From the NCBI GenBank assembly GCA_040384645.1, contig JAZKIX010000124.1, forward strand, positions 1 through 40,259: a stretch of 40,259 nt of DNA. The letters run 5' to 3'. This DNA comes from JAZKIX01 sp040384645. Its GTDB lineage: Bacteria > Pseudomonadota > Gammaproteobacteria > Burkholderiales > Burkholderiaceae_D. Below the pieces are notes generated by a model. That model saw only the letters and a program-made list of their open reading frames with translations, searched no databases and was not told where the DNA came from. Both the position numbers and the translations under genes were made by a program. Position 1 is the stretch's first letter, and every line of letters begins with the position of its first letter. Below are positions 8,972 through 17,400 of this stretch, piece by piece.

Positions 8972-10189
8972 TTAGAGTACCTTTACCAAAAGATTTCCCG
9001 GACTGGATATCAACAATTCAGCCCGTAAAGTCTGGCCGTTACCCCATAGCAGCGTTTGTTGTCCCGGGTCGTAAGCCATGTCTTTTTTCGCAACCAACGC
9101 CAGATAATCGCCTGGCTTGAACTGGGCTGCCGGCAGCATGTGGCCGCTCGAGAGCACATTCATCGGATACAGATGATAGGTGCCACGTCCCCGCAAGTAA
9201 GGATCGTCAGAAAACAGCATGACTCTGGCGGAAGCAAGCGGGATTTTTTGTCGAACCTGTAAGATGAATTGAAACAACTCGCCATCAAAATTGGCCAATT
9301 GCTTGTCCTGAGATGACTTGCCGGCAAATTGTTGGTGCGTACGCTGGAGTTGATCGAACAGGGTCGCTTGCCAGCGAGTATCCAACGCCAACCATGTGGC
9401 AAACACCATGAACCAAATGACAGCGACATCCACAGGCTTGCGACCAAAACGGGCCAGCGCCAGCAATATCAATATCGCCAACAGCAAACCGCCCGCCATC
9501 ACCGGCAGCAGCGCGATCTCGTGCTCCAGTGCCTCGCCGTCCAGATAGTTGATGGTGCTGGTGCCCCAAACCTGCGGCGTTGTCCATTTATCCCAAACCT
9601 CGGCCAATGCAGCGCCAGCAGATGCCGGTTGCATTGTGACTCGATTGACCGTCATCGGTGCTGCGATAGCGCCTTGCATGGTCAATGCCAGCCCGACGAT
9701 CTGGCCGCTCCATTTTTCATCGCCATGCAAATTTGCCGAAACCAGTCCCTGCCGCGTCAATAGCAAAGGTGTCGAGAAAATGCGCCCCGGTTTTTCTATG
9801 CTATGCCATAACATGGCATATTCCGCTGCTGGATTAGCACCCTCGACTGACCATACCGCCTTGGCATAATCCTGGGCCCAAAATGGCGGCGTGGTCAGCG
9901 ACGCCACCGCAACGCCAGCTTGGCCTTCAGCCTTGATGATCAACGCTTTTTGAACAACAGCGCCCTCCCCTTTGCTCACGGCCATCCGCGCACCGTTCCA
10001 ACGCAAAGGTTTGGCGCTACTAAACCAGCTACCGTCGAAAGTGAAGCCAAGGTAAAGCAAAGACAATAGCAATATGCTTGCAAGCAGGGGTATCAGGGAA
10101 ATCGCTGGCAACAAATAGGTTCGTTGCTTCGGCATGACCAAGGGTGCTACACAGGTATCCATCTCTGAGGTCATGCCGACTCTATCCAA
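8972..10189 (-). CDS. Membrane protein of unknown function, polysaccharide-locus associated
   Basis: About 387-405 residues; not recognised. There is one hydrophobic segment near the N-terminus (ISLIPLLASILLLSLLYLGF), a soluble region of about 180 residues rich in beta-type sequence (including VWDKWTTPQVWGTSTINYLD), then two adjacent hydrophobic segments (LLPVMAGGLLLAILILLALA and VIWFMVFATWLALDTRW), and a C-terminal soluble domain with YLRGRGTYHLYPMNVLSSG. The domain order suggests an inner-membrane protein with two extracytoplasmic domains. The start is uncertain: the frame opens with TTG at 10189, and ATGs at 10174, 10162 and 10135 are all possible. It is coupled to the downstream GT-C-like gene (1 nt apart). 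The 252-bp gap to the upstream wcaJ gene holds repeat copy B. Confidence 0.6.
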   Translation of the reverse strand: MDRVGMTSEMDTCVAPLVMPKQRTYLLPAISLIPLLASILLLSLLYLGFTFDGSWFSSAKPLRWNGARMAVSKGEGAVVQKALIIKAEGQAGVAVASLTTPPFWAQDYAKAVWSVEGANPAAEYAMLWHSIEKPGRIFSTPLLLTRQGLVSANLHGDEKWSGQIVGLALTMQGAIAAPMTVNRVTMQPASAGAALAEVWDKWTTPQVWGTSTINYLDGEALEHEIALLPVMAGGLLLAILILLALARFGRKPVDVAVIWFMVFATWLALDTRWQATLFDQLQRTHQQFAGKSSQDKQLANFDGELFQFILQVRQKIPLASARVMLFSDDPYLRGRGTYHLYPMNVLSSGHMLPAAQFKPGDYLALVAKKDMAYDPGQQTLLWGNGQTLRAELLISSPGNLLVKVL

Positions 10190-10291
10190 GGTAAAAAACG
10201 ATGTGATTTTAACAAATTGAATCAGGCTGCGGCATATTCAATAAATCAGCCGAGGCGGTTGCCAACCAGCTAAAAAAACGAACAGAAGTAC

Positions 10292-10369
10292 CACATATAC
10301 TGCCCGCAGTATTAAAAAAGGCTCAAAGAATCCGTGCGGCTTAATGGGTAAAAATGCATATACTGCCCT
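10292..10369 (+). repeat. 63-bp-spaced intergenic repeat, copy B
   Basis: On the plus strand this copy starts with ATATACTGCCCGCAGTAT (a 5-bp ATACT/AGTAT stem), has the core CCGTGCGG and ends CATATACTGCCC. The ATAC motifs are exactly 63 bp apart. Loop bases CCGCA (10304-10308) are complementary to core TGCGG (10335-10339). It lies between two minus-strand genes, so it is antisense to that transcript. Confidence 0.82.
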
Positions 10370-10441
10370 AAATCTCTGACACTTAACAAAGCGTCGAAAA
10401 TTAACTGCTGTTATCCCGCCCACAATATAAGTTTTCGATCA

Positions 10442-11851
10442 CTAATGTGCATTGCGCCCGGTCAATACGATATACATGGTCATGAAAATAATCCGCAAAT
10501 CGAACCAGATCGACCAGTTGCTGATGTAATACAGATCGTGCTTGACGCGCATTTCCATCTTGATCAACTCCCCGGTTTCACCACGCCAGCCATTGATTTG
10601 CGCCCACCCTGTAATGCCGGGTTTAACGTGGTGGCGCAGCATATAGACATCGATTTTTTTCCGGTAAAAATCGTCGTGTTCAATTGCATGCGGCCGCGGC
10701 CCGACAATCGACATATCGCCCGCCAGCACGTTAAAAAATTGTGGTAACTCGTCCAGGCTGGTGCGGCGTAAAAATGCACCGAAAGGCGTGATGCGATGAT
10801 CCCCCAGCACCGCCTGATCGATCTTGCCTGGCGTTGCGGCATGCGGCTTCATGCTGCGAAATTTCCAAACCCTGATCCGTTCCCCATGCAATCCTCCGCG
10901 CAATTGACGAAAAAAAATCGCGCCGGGCGAAGTAACTTGAATCCCCAGCACAATCAAGACCATCAACGGACTCGCCAGCAATAGGATCAAGGCGGCAAGC
11001 ACCTTGTCCTCAATTGCCTTGACGAAGCCACGCACACCCGACAAGGGCGATTGCATCAAATGGATCACGGGGAATCCAGCCACCTCGCCGATCGAATGGT
11101 TGAGCAACTGGAAGCCATAAATATCCGGCACCAGCGTGACTTGCACTGAGAGTTTGCTGAGCTGGTTGACCAGCGCACTAACCTTCTTATCTTGTTGCAG
11201 CGGCAAAGCAATTAACACTTGATCGATGCCGAGCGTTTTGGCTTCCTTGGCCAAACGATGCAAGCCGCCACGCACGATGGCACCATCAAAATCGAGCCCT
11301 TGCAAACGCGGATCGTCGTCATACAGACCGATCACCTTGAGACCGGTCCAAGGCGCCGCCGCCAATTGCCGTGCTAGGCCGCGCCCAAGTTCACCGGCGC
11401 CCGCGATTGCCACAAAACGTAAGTTGTAACCCTGGCGCCGGATCAGGCGCAAGCCCCCGCGTATGCACAAACGCAACAGCACTAGCGCCACAAAGCCAGC
11501 CACCGCCCAGCGCCCGATCCATAGACGGGAAAAATCGCTCCCGGTCTTGGTCGCGAACAGCATGACGGCCAGTCCAGCCACCACCAAGGTCCAGGCGCTG
11601 GCCACCGAGCGTGCTTCCGACCACAGGCTGGCACCGCGCTGCAAGCGATACATGTCAAAAAACGGGAATACCGCCATGCACAGCAAAAAAGCGCCGCTCA
11701 AAATCAGCAGATAGTTGCGAGAAAAATCCAAGTGATGAAACTGGATTGCAAACAGCAAAACGCCCACCGCCAACACCAACACCGGATCAAGTACCCGTTG
11801 CACCAGTTCCAGCATGCTGGCATTTTCTTTCAATAAACTACGCCGGCTCAC
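10442..11851 (-). CDS. Undecaprenyl-phosphate sugar (glucose/galactose) phosphotransferase, WcaJ-type
   Basis: 469 residues. The protein has four or five N-terminal membrane segments, a CoA-binding/Rossmann-like middle domain (VAIAGAGELGRGLARQLA near 150), one further membrane segment (LAALILLLASPLMVLIVLG), and the catalytic bacterial sugar transferase domain. The catalytic domain has KFRSMKPH, RITPFGAFLRRTSLDELPQ, GDMSIVGPRPHA and KPGITGWAQINGWRGETG. It transfers a hexose-1-phosphate from a UDP-sugar to undecaprenyl phosphate, the first committed step of exopolysaccharide or capsule repeat-unit assembly at the inner membrane. The start is a GTG at 11851 overlapping the previous gene's stop by 4 nt (GTGA), so translation is coupled. 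The sugar specificity cannot be read from sequence. Confidence 0.9.
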   Translation of the reverse strand: MSRRSLLKENASMLELVQRVLDPVLVLAVGVLLFAIQFHHLDFSRNYLLILSGAFLLCMAVFPFFDMYRLQRGASLWSEARSVASAWTLVVAGLAVMLFATKTGSDFSRLWIGRWAVAGFVALVLLRLCIRGGLRLIRRQGYNLRFVAIAGAGELGRGLARQLAAAPWTGLKVIGLYDDDPRLQGLDFDGAIVRGGLHRLAKEAKTLGIDQVLIALPLQQDKKVSALVNQLSKLSVQVTLVPDIYGFQLLNHSIGEVAGFPVIHLMQSPLSGVRGFVKAIEDKVLAALILLLASPLMVLIVLGIQVTSPGAIFFRQLRGGLHGERIRVWKFRSMKPHAATPGKIDQAVLGDHRITPFGAFLRRTSLDELPQFFNVLAGDMSIVGPRPHAIEHDDFYRKKIDVYMLRHHVKPGITGWAQINGWRGETGELIKMEMRVKHDLYYISNWSIWFDLRIIFMTMYIVLTGRNAH

Positions 11852-12996
11852 AATAGTTTTGCCCTCACTACCGGCTCTTTGAACCGACCCCAGGACGCTT
11901 CAACAAAAGTAGAAAATTCCATCCGAAAACGCTCGGGTGAAAAACGCTGTGCGTTGGTGCGGCAATTCTCTGATGTGATGCGATGACTTTCTTGCTCAAA
12001 CAATGCCACCGCCGCCCTGATCGACGGCACTGTTTGTTCATCAAAAAAAACGCCGGACGGTTTCGCGCACTCCAGGCCACAGATGGTTTCCAGCGCGCCG
12101 CCCTTGCCGAAGGCAATCACTGGTGTGCCTTGCGCCTGCGCTTCCACCGGCGCGATCCCAAAGTCTTCCTCCGCTGCAAAAACAAACGCCTTGGCGCGTC
12201 TCATATAGTCGTGCAATACCGCATTCGACTGGTAGCCCAAAAAAATGACATTGGGGCCGGCTTGCGCCTTGATCTTGCGCATATCGGGACCGTCGCCAAT
12301 CACTACCAGCTTGCGCTCCGGCATGCCGGCAAAGGCCGCCACGATCAGATCCATCCGCTTGTACGGCACCATGCGCGACACCGTCATGTAAAAATCTTCC
12401 TTGGCTGGCAATTGGCCCGACTCGTCCATTTGCACCGGCGGATAAATGACGGTTGCAGTGCGGCGATAGACCTTCCAGATACGCCGTCCGATGAAATGCG
12501 AGTTGGCAATAAAGTCTTCGACGTCATTGGCCGCACGCAAATCCCATAAGCGCATCTTGTGCAAGACCCATTTGCCAAGCCAGCCTTTGATGCCTTTATC
12601 GAGACCGGATTCGCGCAAATACTGGTGTTGCAAATCCCAGGCATAACGCATCGGCGAATTGACATAACTGATATGCAATTGGTCCGGCCCGGTAATCACC
12701 CCTTTTGCAACCGCATGGCTGCAAGAAATGATCATCTCGTAAGCGGACAAGTCGAATTGTTCGACCGCCAAAGGCATCAAGGATAGATACTGGCGATATT
12801 TACGCCGTGCAAACGGCATGTTTTGAATGAAGGACGTGGTGACCGTTTTGCCATTCAAGAACCGGCGTTGCTCCGGCGGCAGGAAGTCGACGACACTGAA
12901 TAAATCGGCGTCGGGATAGCACATCAAGATTTGCTCCAGCACCCGCTCTGCGCCAGCATAGACGGTGAGCCAATCATGAATGACAGCCACTTTCAT
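11848..12996 (-). CDS. GT4-family glycosyltransferase
   Basis: 382 residues in the GT-B fold. The N-terminal acceptor-domain motif is MKVAVIHDWLTVYAGAERVL. The C-terminal donor domain has SRMVPYKRMDLIV, LVVIGDGPD and the EX7E-type catalytic stretch EEDFGIAPVEAQAQGTPVIAF. It resembles WbaZ-like mannosyl/rhamnosyl transferases of O-antigen and EPS loci. It acts on the cytoplasmic face, adding a sugar to the lipid-linked intermediate made by the sugar transferase encoded next. It begins 4 nt after rfbD ends and overlaps the following gene by 4 nt. Donor and linkage are not determinable here; given the rhamnose genes, a rhamnosyl or mannosyl transfer is plausible. Confidence 0.88.
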   Translation of the reverse strand: MKVAVIHDWLTVYAGAERVLEQILMCYPDADLFSVVDFLPPEQRRFLNGKTVTTSFIQNMPFARRKYRQYLSLMPLAVEQFDLSAYEMIISCSHAVAKGVITGPDQLHISYVNSPMRYAWDLQHQYLRESGLDKGIKGWLGKWVLHKMRLWDLRAANDVEDFIANSHFIGRRIWKVYRRTATVIYPPVQMDESGQLPAKEDFYMTVSRMVPYKRMDLIVAAFAGMPERKLVVIGDGPDMRKIKAQAGPNVIFLGYQSNAVLHDYMRRAKAFVFAAEEDFGIAPVEAQAQGTPVIAFGKGGALETICGLECAKPSGVFFDEQTVPSIRAAVALFEQESHRITSENCRTNAQRFSPERFRMEFSTFVEASWGRFKEPVVRAKLL

Positions 12997-13000
12997 TGCA

Positions 13001-13882
13001 TCATTCCTGACACAGTCGCAGTGCCTCGTGCCACACAGGCAAATCGCAAAAAGTGGTGCGCAAGCGTTCGCACGACAGGCGGGAATTGAGCGGGCGTGCT
13101 GCCGGCAATGGGTATTCCTCAGTCCTGATCGGCGTCAGGGTAGGCTTTTTTGGCACGGAAGAATGCGCCAGAATCGATTCGGCGAAACCGCACCACGTGG
13201 TGTGGCCTAGTGCGGTCAGGTGATAAATGCCGGAATACGGTTTCAACTGCGCCGGCAAAACTTCGCCCGGCTCGCCAGCCCTGCGCATTTGCGCCACGAT
13301 GTGTGCGGTGGTATCGGCAATGGTCCGGCACCAGGTGGGCGCACCATGCTGATCGCCGATGATGCGCAAGGCGTCGCGTTCTTGCGCCAGCCGCAGCATC
13401 GTCAGTAAAAAATTTTTGCCACGCATGCCGTAGACCCAGCTAGTGCGCAGGATCAAATGCGGGATATCGGCAGCCTGAATCGCTTGCTCGCCGGCTAGCT
13501 TGCTGCGACCGTAAACGTTGATGGGACAGGTCGGATCGGTCTCGACATAAGGGCTATTCTTGCTGCCGTCAAATACATAGTCGGTCGAATAATGGATCAT
13601 CGCGGCACCAATTGTGCGTGCCTCTTCCGCCATCACACCCGGCGCTTCGGCATTGATGCGCATGGCGAGTTCAGGCTCTTTTTCGGCTTGATCGACTGCA
13701 GTGTAGGCTGCCGGATTGACGATCAATTGCGGCTTGATGCTGCGGATGACTTCACGTACTTGTGCCAGGTTGGACAGGTCCATTTGCGCACGATCCAGCG
13801 CAATGACTTGCCCCAAACCTTGCAAGCTGCGCTCCAGTTCGTAACCGACCTGGCCGGTTTTTCCGGTGACCAGTATCTTCAC
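13001..13882 (-). CDS. rfbD: dTDP-4-dehydrorhamnose reductase
   Basis: About 293 residues of the extended SDR family. The N-terminal nucleotide-binding motif is KILVTGKTGQVGYELERSL. PAAYTAVDQAEKEPE and STDYVFDG follow, then the catalytic YGRSKLAGEQ (Tyr-x3-Lys). It performs the last step of dTDP-L-rhamnose synthesis, NAD(P)H reduction of dTDP-4-dehydro-L-rhamnose. The start is the GTG at 13882, with GAGGA 7 nt upstream. The open frame to 13912 adds a non-conserved extension that overlaps the rfbC 3' end. The gene lies directly downstream of rfbC and upstream of the glycosyltransferase. Confidence 0.95.
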   Translation of the reverse strand: MKILVTGKTGQVGYELERSLQGLGQVIALDRAQMDLSNLAQVREVIRSIKPQLIVNPAAYTAVDQAEKEPELAMRINAEAPGVMAEEARTIGAAMIHYSTDYVFDGSKNSPYVETDPTCPINVYGRSKLAGEQAIQAADIPHLILRTSWVYGMRGKNFLLTMLRLAQERDALRIIGDQHGAPTWCRTIADTTAHIVAQMRRAGEPGEVLPAQLKPYSGIYHLTALGHTTWCGFAESILAHSSVPKKPTLTPIRTEEYPLPAARPLNSRLSCERLRTTFCDLPVWHEALRLCQE

Positions 13883-13892
13883 GTCGACATCC

Positions 13893-14438
13893 TCACGCAA
13901 ACACCTCGGCATCAGCCAGCAGTTTGCCTACCTGATCCTTGCCTGACAATAAAGGCGCAATATCGCTGGGCCATTCGATGCCGATGGCGGGGTCATTCCA
14001 AAGGATAGAACGTTCATGTTCCGGCGCCCAATAATCGGTGGTTTTGTAGAGAAATTCGGCCGAGGCGCTGGTGACGACAAAGCCGTGCGCGAAACCTTCG
14101 GGTATCCACAGTTGCCGGTGATTTTCTGCCGATAGCATCACGCCGACCCATTTGCCGAAAGTCGGCGAGGTTTTACGTACATCTACTGCGACATCAAACA
14201 CTTCACCAGCGACCACGCGCACCAGTTTGCCTTGTGCCTGTTGCACTTGATAATGCAAGCCGCGCAATACGTTCTTGGCTGATTTGGAATGGTTGTCTTG
14301 TACAAAATTGGCAGTTACGCCAGTCAACTCGGTAAAGCGGCGCGCATTGAAGCTTTCATAAAAAAAGCCGCGCTCATCGCCAAAGACTTTCGGTTCCAGA
14401 ATCAACACTTCGGGGATGGCAGTTGCCACTACATTCAT
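13893..14438 (-). CDS. rfbC: dTDP-4-dehydrorhamnose 3,5-epimerase
   Basis: About 181 residues from the ATG at 14438. The cupin-fold epimerase motifs are all present: EPKVFGDERGFFYESFNARRF, NFVQDNHSKS, VLRGLHYQ (catalytic His) and LWIPEGFAHGF, with the catalytic Tyr in FLYKTTDYW. It epimerises dTDP-4-dehydro-6-deoxyglucose at C3 and C5. The start lies one nucleotide after the rfbA stop, so the genes are coupled. The frame is open upstream of this ATG only because it reads through the rfbA end in another frame. Confidence 0.96.
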   Translation of the reverse strand: MNVVATAIPEVLILEPKVFGDERGFFYESFNARRFTELTGVTANFVQDNHSKSAKNVLRGLHYQVQQAQGKLVRVVAGEVFDVAVDVRKTSPTFGKWVGVMLSAENHRQLWIPEGFAHGFVVTSASAEFLYKTTDYWAPEHERSILWNDPAIGIEWPSDIAPLLSGKDQVGKLLADAEVFA

Positions 14439-14439
14439 A

Positions 14440-15342
14440 TCAAAACACCTTGTCTTTAAGAATTTGCAACAGATAGGCGCCGTAAGCATTCTTGCGCAAG
14501 GGCGCTGCCAGTTGCTCCAGTTGCGCCGCATCGATATAGCCTTTGCGGTAGGCGATTTCTTCCGGGCAGGCCACTTTCAAGCCTTGCCGTTTTTCGATGG
14601 TGGCGATAAATTGCGCTGCGTCTAGCAGCGATTCATGGGTGCCGGTATCGAGCCAGGCCATGCCACGTCCCATCAACTCGACATCAAGTTCACCGCGCTC
14701 CAGGTAGACCCGGTTGACATCGGTAATCTCCAGTTCGCCGCGTGGCGAAGGTTTGATGTGCGCGGCGATGTCGCACACTTGGTTGTCGTAGAAATACAGG
14801 CCGGTGACGGCGTAATTCGACTTCGGCTGCAAGGGTTTTTCTTCAATGCTCACGGCCCGCCGTTTGGCATCGAATTCAACCACGCCGTAGCGCTCAGGGT
14901 CATGCACGTGATAGGCGAACACGGTTGAACCCGCGGTACGCTCGCAGGCGGTGCGCAATTGTGCGTCGAACTCATGACCGTAATAAATATTGTCGCCCAG
15001 GATCAGCGCCGAAGGGCTGTCGCCGACAAACTCGCGGCCAATGATAAAGGCCTGCGCCAAACCGTCCGGCGAAGGCTGCACCGCGTAACTGAGTGCTATA
15101 CCCCACTGGCTGCCATCGCCCAATAACTCGCGAAAACGTGGTGTGTCTTGCGGCGTGGAAATAATCAGGATTTCCCGAATCCCCGCCAACATCAGCGTGG
15201 TCAAGGGGTAATAAATCATCGGCTTGTCATACACCGGCAGCAATTGCTTGGACACTGACATCGTGACCGGATACAAGCGGGTGCCGGAACCGCCGGCCAG
15301 GATGATGCCCTTGCGCGTCTTTGCCGCTGCTGTTGTGGCCAT
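14440..15342 (-). CDS. rfbA: Glucose-1-phosphate thymidylyltransferase
   Basis: 300 residues. The nucleotidyltransferase signature GIILAGGSGTRLYPVT is near residue 12, followed by SKQLLPVYDKPMIYYPL, ALILGDNIYYG and WLDTGTHESLLDA. It makes dTDP-glucose from dTTP and glucose-1-phosphate, the first step of the rhamnose pathway, and is normally feedback-inhibited by dTDP-rhamnose. It carries a slightly longer N-terminus than usual (MATTAAAKTRK). It is 2 nt downstream of rfbB. Confidence 0.96.
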   Translation of the reverse strand: MATTAAAKTRKGIILAGGSGTRLYPVTMSVSKQLLPVYDKPMIYYPLTTLMLAGIREILIISTPQDTPRFRELLGDGSQWGIALSYAVQPSPDGLAQAFIIGREFVGDSPSALILGDNIYYGHEFDAQLRTACERTAGSTVFAYHVHDPERYGVVEFDAKRRAVSIEEKPLQPKSNYAVTGLYFYDNQVCDIAAHIKPSPRGELEITDVNRVYLERGELDVELMGRGMAWLDTGTHESLLDAAQFIATIEKRQGLKVACPEEIAYRKGYIDAAQLEQLAAPLRKNAYGAYLLQILKDKVF

Positions 15343-15344
15343 GA

Positions 15345-16421
15345 TTACGCCGCTTCCTTGACGTCGCGCTGGCCATAATTGGTTTCAACCCATTTCAGAT
15401 AATCACCGGATTGGATATCACGTACCCATTCAGGATGATCGAGATACCACTGCACAGTCTTTTTGATGCCGCTTTCGAAAGTTTCGGCGGGAGCCCAGCC
15501 CAGTTCGCGTTCAATCTTGCGGGCATCGATGGCGTAACGCCGGTCGTGGCCGGGACGGTCGGTGACATAAGTGATCTGGTCGCGATAACTGCCGCCCTGC
15601 TTGGGATCAAGCTGGTCGAGGATGTCGCACAGGGTATGTACTACTTCCAGATTGGCTTTTTCGTTATTGCCGCCGACGTTGTAGGTTTCGCCCGGCAAGC
15701 CATTTGCTAGCACAGTGCGAATCGCGGCGCAGTGGTCGCTGACAAATAGCCAGTCGCGCACTTGCTGGCCATCGCCATAGATCGGCAAGGCTTTGCCGGC
15801 GCGGGCATTGGTAATGATCAGCGGGATCAGTTTTTCGGGAAAATGATAAGAACCATAATTGTTGGAGCAATTGGTGGTCAGGGTCGGCAAGCCATAGGTG
15901 TGGTGATAGGAACGCACTAGATGGTCGGACGCTGCTTTCGATGCCGAATAAGGGCTATTAGGGGCGTAAGTCGAGGTCTCGGTAAATGGCGCATCGTCTG
16001 GTTCGAGCGAGCCGAATACCTCATCGGTGGAAACGTGCAAGAAGCGGAAAGCGGCTTTTTCAGCTTCGGGCAAAGCGGCAAAGTAAGCGCGGGTCGCTTC
16101 CAGCAAGCCGAAAGTGCCATTGATATTGGTGGTGATAAATTCGCCCGGCCCCAGGATCGAACGGTCGACATGACTTTCGGCAGCGAAATTAATGATGGCG
16201 CGTGGTTTGTGGCTGGCCAGCAAACTCGCTACCTGCGCACTGTCGCCGATATCGCCTTTGACGAAGATATGGCGCGGGTCATTCTTGAGCGACAATAGAT
16301 TGTTGAGGTTGCCTGCGTAGGTCAATTTGTCGAAATTGACAACCGGCTCATCGTTTTGTGCCAGCCAGTCAAGTATGAAATTTGAGCCGATAAAGCCGGC
16401 GCCGCCCGTTACAAATATCAT
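15345..16421 (-). CDS. rfbB: dTDP-glucose 4,6-dehydratase
   Basis: 358 residues of the extended SDR family. The NAD-binding motif is MIFVTGGAGFIGSNFILDW. NFAAESHVDRSI, STDEVFGSL and the catalytic YSASKAASDHLVRS follow, with TNCSNNYGSYHFPEKLIPL characteristic of RmlB. It converts dTDP-glucose to dTDP-4-dehydro-6-deoxyglucose. It is the first gene of the minus-strand polysaccharide operon, with GGGA about 7 nt before the ATG. The promoter should lie in the 120-bp interval shared with the divergent apaH. Confidence 0.96.
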   Translation of the reverse strand: MIFVTGGAGFIGSNFILDWLAQNDEPVVNFDKLTYAGNLNNLLSLKNDPRHIFVKGDIGDSAQVASLLASHKPRAIINFAAESHVDRSILGPGEFITTNINGTFGLLEATRAYFAALPEAEKAAFRFLHVSTDEVFGSLEPDDAPFTETSTYAPNSPYSASKAASDHLVRSYHHTYGLPTLTTNCSNNYGSYHFPEKLIPLIITNARAGKALPIYGDGQQVRDWLFVSDHCAAIRTVLANGLPGETYNVGGNNEKANLEVVHTLCDILDQLDPKQGGSYRDQITYVTDRPGHDRRYAIDARKIERELGWAPAETFESGIKKTVQWYLDHPEWVRDIQSGDYLKWVETNYGQRDVKEAA

Positions 16422-16541
16422 GTAGTGTCCCGCCCATAATGAATAATCTAGCTAACCCGTGATTTTACGTGATAAATCTCGCAACAGAAGCATGTTCCAT
16501 TGCCGCACAATAATCCTTTTCATCATATTTTTACCTTGCCC

Positions 16542-17354
16542 ATGACATCTTACGCAATTGGCGACCTGCAGGGATGCCATCAACAGACGCAAATGCTGTT
16601 GGAGCAAATCGACGCCGCATCACCCCAGGCAAGGATTTTTTTCGTCGGCGACCTGGTCAATCGTGGCCCGCAATCGCTGCGCACCTTGCGCTTGGTTCAT
16701 GGCATGGGTGCGAAGGCTGAAAGCGTACTCGGCAATCATGACCTCAACTTGCTGGCAGTCGCCAACGGTGTGCGCAAGCAGGGTAAATCAGACACGCTGA
16801 CCGAGATCCTAACGGCGGCGGACCGGGTGCAATTGCTGGGCTGGTTGCGCCGTCGTCCACTGGCCATCTTGGAAAACGGCCATTTGCTGGTGCATGCCGG
16901 CGTCTTGCCGCAATGGAGCGCCGAGCAAACCTTGGCGCTGGCCAAGGAGGTCGAAACCGTATTGCAAGGCCCGGACTGGGTCGATTTCCTGCGTGAAATG
17001 TATGGCAATACGCCGGTGCGCTGGGACGATCGCCTGCGCGGAGTCGAGCGCTTGCGCTGCATCGTCAATGCTTTGACACGCATGCGCTTTTGCCATAGCG
17101 ATGGCAGCATGGCATTGGAGGATAAGGCGGGTGGTACTGTCGCCAACCATTTGCCGTGGTTCGACCTGCCAGGGCGCAAGACGGAAGATGTCACTGTGGT
17201 TTTCGGTCACTGGTCGGCTTGCGGGCTGGTACAGCGCGCCAATTTGATCGGACTTGATACGGGCTGCGTCTGGGGCGGCAAGCTAACTGCAGTGCAGCTG
17301 GAAGACCGCAGCTTATTGCAAGTAGCCTGCCCGCAATATCAAAAACCGGGTTGA
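16542..17354 (+). CDS. apaH: Symmetrical bis(5'-nucleosyl)-tetraphosphatase (diadenosine tetraphosphatase)
   Basis: About 270 residues from the ATG at 16542, which gives the conserved N-terminus MTSYAIGDLQGCHQQ; the frame opens 42 nt earlier. The metallophosphatase motifs GDLQGCH, GDLVNRGPQS and GNHDLNLLAVA and the C-terminal FGHWSACG are all present. It hydrolyses Ap4A to two ADP and also acts on Np4-capped RNA. It is single, divergent from rfbB and convergent with plsC. I see no hairpin in the 46-bp convergent gap. Confidence 0.95.
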   Translation: MTSYAIGDLQGCHQQTQMLLEQIDAASPQARIFFVGDLVNRGPQSLRTLRLVHGMGAKAESVLGNHDLNLLAVANGVRKQGKSDTLTEILTAADRVQLLGWLRRRPLAILENGHLLVHAGVLPQWSAEQTLALAKEVETVLQGPDWVDFLREMYGNTPVRWDDRLRGVERLRCIVNALTRMRFCHSDGSMALEDKAGGTVANHLPWFDLPGRKTEDVTVVFGHWSACGLVQRANLIGLDTGCVWGGKLTAVQLEDRSLLQVACPQYQKPG

Positions 17355-17400
17355 ATAGAACGCCTCAAAACCAAGCCGCTGGGATCGACCTGCCTCAATT

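Noticed and set aside
17355..17400. Terminator between apaH and plsC
   Set aside because: No stem-loop with a T-run could be found in the 46-bp convergent gap.
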